A stretch of 64,000 nucleotides of DNA from contig JAQFVV010000012.1 in NCBI GenBank assembly GCA_028023455.1, positions 12,536,864-12,600,863 on the forward strand. The letters are read 5' to 3'. The number at the start of each line of letters is the position of its first letter. Within the stretch, counting starts at the first letter, position 1. A model generated the notes under the pieces. That model was not told the DNA's origin and searched no databases. It saw nothing but the letters and a program-made list of their open reading frames with translations. A program made the position numbers and the translations under genes. This document shows, in pieces, positions 10,470 through 25,059 of this stretch. This stretch comes from Epiperipatus broadwayi. Its lineage: Eukaryota > Onychophora > Udeonychophora > Euonychophora > Peripatidae.

Positions 10470-12646
10470 TATAACGATCCGGAGAAGGACTTAATGTAAT
10501 CTGCACTACCAGGCGCCATCTAGGCATTTGAACCTAGAAAAATTTATAAAGTCGGCAGATACGTAAGTCAAAAAAAAAAATTTTTTTTTTTAATTTTGAT
10601 TCCGGTCGTTAGTCCAAGTCACTAGCTCAGGGAGTAGCAGAGATTTAGTAATATAATATCTTATCTAATTATATTTCAATATTAAAAAATAAATAAAATA
10701 AGCCACTGCCAGTAATTAACATACAAAAATTTATTTACGCACATATATATATAAAATTTAACATTATTATTTTAGTATGTTTATTTTAGATTTTAATTTG
10801 ATTTTATAATTTAAATTTACATTTTAATTTTTATAATATTATAAGTTTACATTTTAATTAAGTTCGCACAGATGGATTTATGAAAGTTTGTTTTATAATG
10901 TTGAGTATAGATCGGTTACATAGATTACACGGTTAAAAACATTTCAAAGTAAACATAAACGATCAAAATACAAAATCATTGATACCGTCAATTGCATAGG
11001 GAATACAAGAAACCCAATGGTGTTCATCATAAGACACCGCATGAACACCAATAACTTAAAAGACATCTGAATAAATACATCTTAGATACTCACCGTAAGG
11101 TATCAGTATTTACCGAATGTCTATATATTTTGATCACCCATGAAAACCAAAAACATAATTAACTGGTAACAAACCCATGCAAGCATCTATACCAACTTAA
11201 ATTTAATGCAATTTTATTTATGGGTGTCGAGTATGAATGGACTACATAGATTTGCATTTGAAGATAAAACATTCTATCCCCATTTAACCTTAGGCTAAAA
11301 ATTCGCAGTCAACCTGGTGTCAATCCATCTGATATATCGATGTATTCAATGTAATACGAATATGGCAACACAAAATAAGTTAAGATAAGACATTGACTCT
11401 GTCAGATAGGAATATTACATCTATCTAATGAGAAGAACAATAAAAAAACTCCATAGAAACGGACTGCGGTCATTTTGCTGACTTATGATCGCATTCCCTA
11501 GGCAAGAGGAAGTGTGCGGCATATACAAGCGATTCTGCCCTTAGCGAATCTCGAATTACATCTACTAACTACAACAATATATACAATTCATCGACCCAAT
11601 TCAATCACGAAACAAATAACCTAAGATTACCCTCCCCTAATATAACTTTACAAATCTATAAAGCCATTCACGCCCGACTTAAGTTTAATATTTATATAAC
11701 TAGTTTAATGAAAAACAAAAATCATAATAAAACTTAAAGAACAAATAAATAAATAAATGGAAATGATTTTACAAAAGAAATACATTAAATAAAATTATAA
11801 CTAATTAATAAATAACGTTGGTCAGATAGAATTCTATTTCTTAATTATTTTAAATACGGAAAGTTTTTAATTTAATGTTCATTAATTATAAAGTTTTTAC
11901 GGTTTAAAACAGTTCATCTTTATCTGTTGCTTGCCATTTGAACATGAATTCCCATGCCGTCCTAAAAGATTGGTTGAGTTAGCCATTGTTTTTTATTTAT
12001 TTATCCAGAGGTCTTTTAGTTTAGTTGGTCCTTAATGTAGAAAAAAAAAACGATGTCATTTCTCTTTTTTTTAACAAAACTGAAGGGATTGAAGAGTGCG
12101 TCTTTTCAATCCCTTTTCCTTCAACTCCACACTAACACATATAGTCACATCGTAATAACTAATTCTTTTATTTTCAAACCTTTCCTTTTATAATAATTTT
12201 GTGGATTAACTCAACATTACGTCATGATGGTGAAAACCTTTTTGTTGAGGTCCGATTTCCTGATGGCTTTCTTTCATTTGCTAAAAGTTTCTATTGTTTT
12301 CCTATCTGACTGCTGCTTATACATTTAAATGCCCAAAGGCTAGTTTACTAATTAAAATAATCATTTCCATTTTACAAAAGATTAATTAATTTGTTTTCAA
12401 ACTTAAACATATATTTTTATCTCTAAATCTTTTCTGAAAATTTAGTTTTAAACTACTCTTTTTTAAATAAAGTTTTATTTTAATAATTATTTATCTGTGC
12501 AATTTTATATATATATGAGTTTAAGATGATTTTTTTAATTTTCAATTTTTAATTCTTAAAAAAGAAATTTTTATTGGCGAACTTTTTTTTTTTTATTATG
12601 TTTACTAATAAAAAATAATGTAACGTGCGCGTATGTGCCCGTTACA
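10470..12646. mobile_element. CpG-retaining block, possible solo LTR
   Basis: The block starts TATAACGATCCGG and ends CCCGTTACA, which gives a 7-bp inverted terminal repeat (TATAACG against CGTTACA, one mismatch). ATAT occurs on both sides (10466-10469, 12647-12650). Inside, CG dinucleotides are clearly more frequent than in the flanking DNA, for example GGCGCC near 10512 and GTGCGCGTATG near 12624. There is no reading frame. A solo LTR or a large non-autonomous element would explain it, but no second copy is visible here and a 4-bp AT duplication is weak evidence. An 11-bp perfect stem-loop lies at 12083-12115. Confidence 0.35.
12083..12115. other. Perfect 11-bp stem-loop
   Basis: AAGGGATTGAA (12083-12093) pairs with TTCAATCCCTT (12105-12115) around an 11-base loop. 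It lies inside the CpG-retaining block; role unknown. Confidence 0.6.
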
Positions 12647-12650
12647 ATAT

Positions 12651-15998
<3,348 letters not shown>

Positions 15999-16190
15999 TT
16001 ATTTATCAGCCATTGTGAATGATGCTTTTAATCTGATTGAGTAAGTTACACATTCCGATAACCAACCACTGTCTTCATCTTCAGCCATTTCAAAGTTATT
16101 CCAGTAATAAATTTGAAAGCTGTTAATTGCAATTTTATTATGTAATTTCATTGGATAATTTTGAAAAATGCATGAAGTGATATTTACCAT
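15999..16190 (-). CDS. Possible coding exon, unrecognised
   Basis: A 63-codon frame whose last two thirds have a balanced composition, including YYWNNFEMAEDEDSGW and SECVTYSIRLKASFTMADK before the stop. An acceptor-like TTGCAATTAACAG lies just before the well-composed part (CTTTCAAATTT...), so a terminal exon starting there is possible. The flanks are unique AT-rich DNA with no transposon signs. I do not recognise the protein, and chance cannot be excluded. Confidence 0.25.
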   Translation of the reverse strand: MVNITSCIFQNYPMKLHNKIAINSFQIYYWNNFEMAEDEDSGWLSECVTYSIRLKASFTMADK

Positions 16191-16199
16191 AAAAAATAT

Positions 16200-18480
16200 T
16201 TTGTATAATGTTTAAAACCTTTCAATTTTCTGTTTGTTATATGCTAAGTATTGTAAACCATGATTACAAATATATTTATAGCAATGTTTATTGCATCAGG
16301 TATATTAGAGAATGCAGTATTACAGTTGGGAAATGTATATAATATTTTTAGCATAGATGTCCAATTCAATACTTGAAGGCACATTAAATTGACTGTGAAA
16401 TAAGTTTCTGTAATTAGATGATAACTGTGACTATCATCAGTAATTGTTTACCGTTGCTTGCATCCTTTAACATAGTTTATTTTAGTATTTCAAATTTAGA
16501 GTAATAAGAAAACCATTACACCTTAAAAATGTGTATGTAAATATATAGTTTAGATTTGTCCATATATACATTTTCTTATTGTAAATACTACCATTATTCT
16601 GATATTTTGGCAGGATCACACCTGTCATAGAATGCTCTCTACTATTAAATGGTGGCCAGTGTAATCTAGTCAAAACACCAATATAACATTAATACTAACT
16701 ACAAACAAATATATACATGGATGAATACAAAATATTTTACATTATTTATTCCTAAAGATCTTTAATTTAATTTATATATATTGTGATACTCAGCTTTTGT
16801 CTTAAGACTGACTGTCAAGTTTTATAATATCATAGTATTTAAAATAATGTTTCAATAGTTTAATTTTTCTGACAAACCAACTTTCTTATTAATTACCAGT
16901 TTAATGTTTGTATATGCGATTAACCAGTGTAGAAGAACTTGCATAATTTTTATAACTTAAAAACTAATCTTAAAAGTTTAGCTTATAATGTTTAAATTTT
17001 TTAAGTAGCTCTTTTATAATTTTTTGAATGCTTAATCTTAAAGTTGTTATTGATTTAATATGCCAGTGAGTGTAATTTTAAAATATTGAAGTTAAAATCA
17101 TCTTAGTTTGCTTAACAGAATTTATTAAATGTTAATAATAGTGTAAAATTTTAAAAATAGGTTCAAACCCTTAAGGCTAGGATGCTAATGTTTAAATTGC
17201 CTGTAGAAATATTGTATTTAATCCAAATTGTAGTAAAAATATTTTAATTAAATAATTTCAAATTTAGATGATTGAAGAATGAATAATTTTAAAGATAATT
17301 AAAAGAATTGGATATTAATCTGCATGCTTGCATATTAAACTTTTAATTTTTCAAGAACATCCTCATTAAGTTTAAAGTTATTCTTAAACATCTTTATTTT
17401 AAAAAATATATAGTTAACTTATATTCTGGGATCTTAATTTAAAATGTTTAAAGAAAATACTATAAAGTAATGTTCTTTTTAATAATGTAATTTTTATTAT
17501 GTAATATTTTATTTTTTATTTATTATAATACATTTTAATTCTCTAAATAATTTGTTTTATAAAAATATTTATGTAATAATTAATTAACTCTCTAGACATT
17601 TTTCCCAGAAAAGTCTGGAAATATGCAGATCATTTTATTTTTAGAAATCTTTTCTAGAATACTAAAATGTCTGTGACTTCTGATCAATATAGGTCAATTG
17701 GGAGTAATCATAATGTCAATTTCTAGCCATCAATATATGTCACATGACTTATAAATAAAACTGGTAAATACATCTGCACACACTTACTTACCTATTTGAT
17801 GGCAGAAAATATCAACTAATTATTATTTTTGTTCAAGATGTAAATATTTTTAATTCGTTTTGTTTTAAAATTTAAAAAAAAAAAATCTAAGTTCGCTACT
17901 TTCCAGGCTTAATCTTAAACCAACAAAACTTCCTAGCACTTGAAATTATATTACAGGACATGCAATATGGGAAATTCAACAGAATATTGAACAGAAATTA
18001 AATCATGTTTGTTAGAATTAAATACTTTGATGGATTTTAAGAAAAACTGTCATTATCATTCTTGTTATGTAAGAACTTTTATTAATTCTATTTTCCATGC
18101 AATAGGTAGATGATGTTACAAAATTAAATTGTAATATATGCTGAAATTATTGAGACCCTTAAAAACTTTACATTATTCTAACAATTCTTTAAGCAACTTT
18201 TATTTGAAAAATGTGTTAAATTTTCTGTGTTAACCTTTTAACCGCTAATTATATTATTGGCTGAGTGAGTTAAAAATCAAAACTTTTAATTGGCCAATTC
18301 ACAAACTGAAGACAGTCAATTGTCAAAATATATTCACCTTTTAATATCATATTATCTTTAGATTCGTTTGTAAAAAGTATATTAATAATTTGTCAGGTTA
18401 TGAAAGTGAATGGAAAGTTCTTTCAAAAATAAATTTCTATTTGTTTATTGTAGAAATATTCCATAGCAGCAAATTAAAAG
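16200..18480. other. AT-rich DNA without recognisable features
   Basis: No supported gene or repeat. The composition is uniform, with short A/T runs only. Confidence 0.5.
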
Positions 18481-18507
18481 CTAAACTTAGCAACGAATTA
18501 AAAAGAG

Positions 18508-18845
18508 TTGCTGACGTAAATTTTTTTTTCTAGTTTTACGTTACGGAAAAGTAAATATTTTTTTTGCTAAAATCTTAAATATTTTTACTAAAATCTTAAA
18601 TATTTTTTTAACAATTTTATTTTTAGCATTATTTTACTAAAATAATTATAATTGATCAGAAAATACTTTTATAATGATCTAAAACATTTGTTTATCATTT
18701 TTGAATTGAAAATCTTAGCGTTTTTCTTTGATTATGCGGTTTCTTTGTCCTTGCCAGCCAATCAGACTGTCTTTGAAGGCTAAGAGCCAATCACTGACAA
18801 GCTTTCTTCTTTTATAAGCTTTACAGCAGTTTTATTGATTTTTTA
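18508..18845 (+). promoter_or_regulatory. Promoter-like cluster: TGACGTAA, two CCAATCA boxes, TATAAG
   Basis: GCTGACGTAAA (half CRE-like) lies near 18510, with TTTACGTTACGG about 25 bp on. Two identical CCAATCA boxes sit at 18758-18764 and 18787-18793, and TTTATAAGC (TATAAG 18813-18818) follows 20 bp after the second. That order and spacing fit a plus-strand RNA polymerase II promoter starting near 18845. No clear gene follows before the minus-strand Penelope-like remnant, so it may be a transposon promoter or a distant gene's. All motifs are short. Confidence 0.35.
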
Positions 18846-19443
18846 CTTGTAGAATAATTCAAGAGAGGGCAGTATCTTACATAACTTTTAAAAACCTAGC
18901 TAATGAATCTATAATGTCTATTGTAGCATTAAAAATAACGGAATTAGAATGACATCCATCATCCACGAAACCTTTCATAAGCATCAGGCTAAAGATTAAA
19001 AGATTTTCTTTGGATTATTTTATTTTAAATAATAATCAGAAAATAATAAATTCTTTACAACAGCTATATGAATATCAATTTTTTTAATACACATAAAAGG
19101 CCTTTTTCAGCACCTGATTTGGTGCCCTTTTTAAATGTTAATAATTTATTACGTTAATGAACTATTTCAAACATAAAACCATTTAGTGTCCAATAATGAA
19201 ATTAAAACAAAGAATAACAATATAAAACATTAAAAAAAATCAGAACCTGCATATATAAATCCAATAATTCCAAAATAATTGACTATATCATAACAATAGA
19301 ATAAATAAAATAAATTATATACATTTTTTTACAATTATATATATGTCAATTTATATAATTTTCCATTCATTTTTAATTAACTAATTATTAATCAAATTTA
19401 TAGAAGTCTTGTAAATCTACATACAATTATTTAAATTATTTTT

Positions 19444-19692
19444 AATATAGTATGCTTCATATATATGTCTTCATTTTGGAACTTTGATGTAATTTAAACA
19501 TTTAATACTTTTTGGAGCATCTATTCTATGCCCACATTTCAAGTAATCAATGTATAATGCAGATTTATCATCTCTTCTATTAATTGCATTATTACATTGT
19601 TTGGCTCTTACCATTAATTGTTTGTGAGTATGACCAAAGTAAATCATTTTACAAATTTCACATGTAATTTTATATACAATTCTTTTTTTTAT
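19444..19692 (-). pseudogene. Penelope-like element GIY-YIG endonuclease, copy 3 (best preserved)
   Basis: The minus strand reads IVYKITCEICKMIYFG, a GIY/YIG pair with a CxxC between, then MVRAKQCNNAINRRDD, SALYIDYLKCGHRIDAP, a single stop, and RHIYEAYYIKNN, whose glutamate fits the late catalytic Glu. Spacing (Y-I, CxxC, R, H, E) is that of Penelope-like nucleases. Upstream on the same strand is the linker region described in the next entry. One in-frame TGA and a frameshift near 19700 make it non-functional. Confidence 0.7.
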
Positions 19693-19806
19693 TGTATATC
19701 ATCTCTCAATCTATTAATAAATTGAGATTTTTACTATTTGACCAGCCAATATTTATATTCTTCTCAATATAATTTTTGTTAAATCTTAATGTATTATATA
19801 TCTTAA

Positions 19807-20108
19807 TAGACAGGGTATGAGCACAGACTTTCACATGACCCACCACTTTCCACACTATCTCATAACACTGATACACTTGAACACACATATGTTGAAAAGA
19901 TGTGTAGAGATGGTAATCTGGACCAACTGATGATTGCTGGTTTAGCATGAAATACGTATATTGGTGATTATTTATCTTTTCAACATATGTGTGTTCAAGT
20001 GTATCAGTGTTATGAGATAGTGTGGAGAGTGGTGGGTCATGTGAAAGTCTATGCTCATACCCTATTACATATATAGACACAGGTATATATAAGCCTGTGT
20101 ATTTCAGC
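19807..20108 (+). mobile_element. Family B hammerhead repeat in a long hairpin, 15-bp target duplication
   Basis: The 302-bp insert is flanked by the identical 15-mer TATTATATATCTTAA at 19792-19806 and 20109-20123. Arms 19812-19899 and 19976-20063 are inverted copies of 88 bp with about two mismatches. The loop between them holds a complete hammerhead (19914-19970), so the transcript would present the ribozyme at the tip of a very long stem I. The tail carries ATATATAAGCCTGTGTATT, shared with the 30-kb copy. The insertion interrupts a Penelope-like reading frame. Confidence 0.8.
19914..19970 (+). ncRNA. Type I hammerhead ribozyme B1
   Basis: Core CTGATGA at 19927-19933 and GAAA at 19949-19952. 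Stem I is ACCAA/TTGGT (19922-19926 with 19961-19965), then a TGG bulge, then TAATC/GATTA (19914-19918 with 19966-19970). Stem II is TGCT/AGCA around GGTTT, with a T-T mismatch where G-C is usual. Stem III is A952-T959, T953-A958 and A954-T957 closing CG; cleavage is predicted after A19960 (AUA fits the NUH rule). The stem I bulge facing a five-base loop II fits natural type I hammerheads. Confidence 0.78.
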
Positions 20109-20399
20109 TATTATATATCTTAAGGTAATATGAAAGTCTAATCCTTTTCTTATTTGATTCATTATTACCATTATCAATACCATTATTTATCTCAGAAATT
20201 TTATCACCTACTACAGATGTTTTAGAATTAAAAAATATATATTTAATAGTTTTAGGATTATATTCATTGTCTTTATATAATTTAATAAATTGATTTTTTT
20301 GTAACTGAGACTTTAAAATCCAAATTGCAGAATTTGCTTTGTAATTATGAAAAGCTTTATAAAAGTCTTATTTAAATTAATATATGTCTTAATAAGAAA

Positions 20400-21400
20400 A
20401 TAATTATTTCATATTTTTTCATATGCATAGTTTTACTGTAGAACTCATATTATTTGGACTCTTATCCAAATTTTAAAGTATAGGTTATGAATGAATGACT
20501 AAATTTATATAATGTGCAATATTAATATTATTAAATGTTTATTTAAAGTATAACATTCATTTATTAAAAGTGCAAATTACTTAAAAAGCTATTGTCTTTA
20601 AAATTACATTTATTATTAGTAGTAGTGATGTGAAAATAATTTATTCACAAAATATCTTAATTATGTCTACCTTAAACTAAAACAAGAAAATACATTTTCC
20701 TAATGCATTGAACTTAAAGCTTGCTGACTTGTAGACATTTGATGGAAATTTATTATAATAATAATAATAATAATATGTACTTTTAAATGTGATATATATT
20801 TCTGAAATAGCAATGAGAATTTGCTTCTGAATATATTATTTTCATTTTCCAAAATTGCATTCTTCATAGACAATCCGAAAAAATTGTACTTCATATTGTA
20901 AAATGTAAATGCTCCTGAATTATTAATATGAAGATGTATTTATGAACCTATTATCCTCTGTTTACATTTGTTCTTCTATATTGTTTTCATTAGAATTCTG
21001 CTCCACTCTAAAATTATGACATTTTAAAAGATTATTCCTTAATGTTTATCATTAGTATGTGTTTTTAAAAGATATGTAAATTTTAATATGATATTCTACT
21101 GAAATATTAAATATGCAACATTATTTGTGCTTTATTCATGAAATATAATTCATCATTTTCAATGGTCACATGTATTTGTGCTGTTTTTAAGAAATTTTTC
21201 TTGATATTATTGTGTGAAATATTGCATGTGGAAATTAAATATGCTGTATTACAATATCTTGGATATCTGCAAAATATTTCAGAACTCTATTTTCAGAGGT
21301 TGTATCCTAACAAATGGTAGAAACACTAGCTTTCTTTTTATTTTATTTTTGGTAAATGGATACAGTTGTTTAGTTTAAATATTCATGATATTGTAAATGC
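20400..21400. other. AT-rich DNA, short ATA repeat
   Basis: Contains a short (ATA)n at about 20755-20774. No gene supported; the small frames are not protein-like. Confidence 0.45.
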
Positions 21401-21405
21401 TGCTA

Positions 21406-21464
21406 CTATCATCATCATCATCATCATCATTATTATTTATCATCATTATTATGATGATGATGAT
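21406..21464. repeat. Trinucleotide 3' tail of the LINE
   Basis: (ATC)n changing to ATT-type and then ATG units on the plus strand. It lies directly at the inferred LINE 3' end, so it is read as the tail made at insertion. Confidence 0.7.
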
Positions 21465-21840
21465 GGTTCAAAAAGGAACTTTATTGAACCAAAGAAATTT
21501 TACATGATTACATTTGCATATACATGCTTGCTTACATGGGAGTCATTTGATTTGACTGAAAGGGTTGATGTACATGATTGCATAGGTCAGGGGGGGGGTA
21601 CAATTTTGATAATGAGTGTAAAATTAGATATTTTAATCTTAGTGTTAAATTTTGATTACATTGATTTTTATTAGTTGCATATTTGCATAATTTAAATGAG
21701 AATCTTAATTAATATTAGTCTTAATGAGAACATCTAAGAAATATAAATCAGAATGGCTTAATTGTATCAATTTTTTTCTTTTTCCTTGTTTAAAGTATAA
21801 TTCTGTACTTGGTAATTAAAATGAGTGTTCATTTGTCTAG

Positions 21841-24800
21841 TTATAGCATTGATTGTTGCTTTAATAATGACCACATGGCTGTATATATATGTGGATTTGC
21901 TATGATTTTGTCCCTATTTTTTATTAGAGTTAATTTGTTTTGGAAGATGGATGAATGCTTTTTGTTGTTGTTACCTATCAGAAATGTACATCTTGTGCAC
22001 CAAAAGGCATATAGGACAAAAGTTTCTGCTCTTATCTTTGTTATTGATTTGCCTTGGCATGCGCTGATGATTTCTTTGGTTGTGATATTCGTTTGCCGGT
22101 ATGTACTACACATTATTTTCTTACTTCCTCTAATGCTTTGCATTGATAGATCAGATGTTGTAGTGTTTCTTCTGCATGGTGACAGAACCCTCAAAATAAG
22201 TCTATTGTGATATAAATTCTTTTGTGATGGAGAAAATAGGTTGTTGGCATTGCATACAGATTTAATTTTTAAAATGAAATCAAAAAATTTAGGTTCTAGT
22301 GCCCATCTTTTGTAATCATTGGAGTAATTTCTTATTGGTTATTTCTAGCATTGGGTGGGGGGAGTCATTATTGTTTTGTTACTGATGTGTTTGTAAATTT
22401 TTCAGTAGATGTATTTGTTTGCATATTGCTTGGGTATTTTGTGTGTTGTCCTATATTGGTATATGATTGCTGAGATATATAAATGTTTTGGAGGTGCCCT
22501 GTCTATTGGAGTAATTTGTATTAGGCATTTCAATTTTGGGAATTGGTCTATTATAGTGATTACCAGGTTTTTTTAGTTTTTGTATGTTAAAGGTGTCTAT
22601 ATTGTGTAGTCTCAGACCATTTTTTACAAGGGGTTGATTGATATCGCAACTATTTTGGATCATAAAAGTTAGTTGCAGATAGATTTGATTTTTGATTTGA
22701 ATATCTGAGAAAAGGATATGATTGGTAGGTAGTATGTAATTTTTGTTATGATAAGTTGATTTATCAGGTGTACTTTTGAATATGTTGAAAGATAGGTTTT
22801 TGATAATGAATTGATGATTCATTGAGCTTAATCTTTTATTCTATTCTGTATTTGACATTTCATTTCTGGAATTTCTAGGTGAAATGGGAATCCTAGAAAT
22901 GCACTTGGTTTTGCTTGGTATATATGTGTGCATGGTTTGACAGTAAATAATGATCAAGCAGTAGGCTTGGTTGGGTTGAATTGGTTTGTGTATTCTTGTA
23001 GTACTTTTTGCAATTTGGGTATTTGCTTTTTTGAGGACAGGAAGACTCTTACATCATCCATGTGTCTATGCATTGTGTGATATCAGATATTTGTATTCCA
23101 GTGAAAGTTTGTTGTATTTTTTGTAGTAGTGCTTAAGATATAATATAAATAGTAGTGAGCTGAGTGGGGATTCCTACAATATAGACTGTATGGGAACAAA
23201 AAATGGTGAGTTCCTTCTGTTGAATGTTACATGGATTTCCCAGTTTAGGAGCAGATTTGCTATTAAGTATAATTGAGTTTTGGGTATTGTAGGCTTTTCC
23301 AGCATATTCATAAGTGTAGGGATGTCTATTGAGTCACATTCTCCTTCAATATTGAGTTGGACTGCTATTGGTCCATATTTTTTCTTTTTTCTTACTGCAT
23401 TTAGAAATGCTTTAAAAAATAGTGCTGCCTGGATTGTCAATGAGTTTTTTTTAGCGAACTGTGTTTTTGAGATTAATGGTAGTATGTGAGGTTCTATTTT
23501 TTCTTTAACAATTTTTTTATGATTTTTATTGACATGGGTTCCATGGATATTGGGTGGTCACTTACAGGGGGAATTTTTTTTGCCTTTTTGTTGAATGGCA
23601 CTATTGCAATTGGATAAACTCCTTCCATAGTTTGAATTTTCTGTGACAAATGATTTGCAAACTTGCAGAGTTATTGTGCTATGTATTGACTGAGGTGTTT
23701 TAGTACAAATAGGGACATGCCAGGGCTTCCTGGGTGGCATGTGCTTGGAATATTTTTTCAGTCTTGTTAGAAAAATATTGTGTTAAATGGGTTTTTTTTT
23801 CTGCTGGACCAAATAGATTAAGTGGCTTTTTGAGTGATTGTCTCACTTTCAACTTTTGTTTGAAATATTCATATAAGGAATATTGGGTGAAATAATATAA
23901 GGAATATCATATTATGGCCTGCATATGTTCCCTGATTTGTCTGTATTGCCATTGGAACTTTGATGTTGGATAGGTTTCTTAGGGCCCATTTTATGTATTG
24001 TCTGATTCAGGTGTACTGTTGTGTGAGATATATTTTGCTTTTTTTAATTCTTAGGTAGTCTTTTAAGGAGTTGCACATATTCTTATATTCCTGCATGAGG
24101 ATATATATATATATATTGTTGGATGTGATGGTTTAATCATGAGTATTCAGATATGAGTTCATTTGCAAGTGCTAGTAGTTTGGGTGGCAGTGGTTGTTTT
24201 ATTGTTATGTGGTTAATATTGAAGGAGAGTATATTTATGTATGCTAGGTATTGTTGTATAGGATTAAGATGCATTTTTTGTATATAGGTTTCTGAGAATA
24301 AGAATTCTGGTGTGGTTGCTTATAGTAATACTCTTATTGTTCTTGTTAGTGGAAATATTGATGTTTGAATTTGTTTGAAGTTTATTGTTATTATTTGTGC
24401 TGAATGATCTGGAAAGTTGAGGGTGTGATTTTTAGTGTAATTAGATGGTACAAAATTGGGGAGTAGAAACAAAGATCAATGAGCGAAGAGTGATGGCCAT
24501 TGTGGAAAGTTATTGTGTTGCTTGGTAGAAAGCCCTCAGCACTCATCAGTGGTATTGATATTTTGTGTATCTTTTTCTTTATTTTTTTTTTTATGTCATG
24601 TTGTGGTCTCCTATTATTATGTTTGGATTTGATGTGGTGGCTAGTAATGAATTGATGTTCACAATTATGGTATTAACCTTATTGTCCTGAGGGGGTATGC
24701 ATATGAAAATTAAATTAATTGTTATAATTTTGTGTTGGAAGGTTGTTATTAATAGGTTTGAATCTATGAATATTATTTTAAATAATGTAAAGGGGCAGTT

Positions 24801-25034
24801 CATGGAAATGGTGAGACCAGTGCCTGCTGAGAGAGTTCAAAAGTCTCTGGAGCATGCACAGAAATCTTCTTTGTTTAGGTATTTTGCTAGATATGTTTGA
24901 AATTCAGCATAAATTTTGATTTCTAGTAGTCTGAGTATGTGTATCTATGTGCTTTTTATCCATTGTTTTAATTTGTTGATTTTTGAGGTTGAGTTTAAAG
25001 TCCTTACATTAATTGCTGCTATTTTAACTTTCAT
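21841..25034 (-). pseudogene. LINE ORF2: endonuclease and reverse transcriptase, broken
   Basis: It probably starts at ATG 25034-25032 with MKVKIAAINVRTLNS, the first strand of AP endonucleases. CIPPQDNKVNTIIVNINSL and NIIIGDHNMT near 24600 give the later endonuclease block (GDHN for the usual GDxN). Reverse transcriptase follows: PIAIVPFNKK, SDHPISMEPMSIKI, then IAVQLNIEGECDSIDI (motif A, with GECD for the usual GAFD) near 23345. HMDDVRVFLSSKKQIPKLQ is motif C with the DD pair near 23060. After it come PSAFLGFPFHLE, NGLRLHNIDTFNIQKL and the CHC knuckle. Frames are split by stops at several places. Confidence 0.8.
22140..22184 (-). other. LINE ORF2 C-terminal Cys-His motif
   Basis: One frame reads CHHAEETLQHLIYQC, the C-x-H...H-x4-C arrangement found at the C-terminus of L1/Tx1-type ORF2 proteins. 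A matching motif (HRQKQSINYFFIQCPALQ) occurs in the plus-strand LINE near 46050. Confidence 0.75.
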
Positions 25035-25059
25035 AAGGATTGTGTGAGTTAGATGTGGT

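Larger units (their letters stand above)
19693..20390 (-). pseudogene. Penelope-like protein linker region, split by a family B insertion
   Basis: The minus strand from about 20385 reads FYKAFHNYKANSAIWILK, LYKDNEYNPKTIKYIFFN and RIRLSYYLKIYN, is broken by the insert at 19807-20108, then resumes with LKIYNTLRFNKNYIEKN and SKNLNLLID. Removing the insert and one duplicate copy rejoins the frame exactly. The text fits the stretch between reverse transcriptase and GIY-YIG domains of Penelope-like proteins; I saw no reverse transcriptase motifs further upstream. One frameshift separates it from the nuclease. Confidence 0.55.

Noticed and set aside
21809-22210. 133-codon plus-strand frame
   Set aside because: It is the antisense shadow of the LINE ORF2 C-terminus, where the minus strand carries the Cys-His motif.
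24540-24580. CTGATGA-like string on the minus strand as another hammerhead
   Set aside because: No stem II, GAAA or cleavage triplet follows; it lies inside the LINE coding strand.
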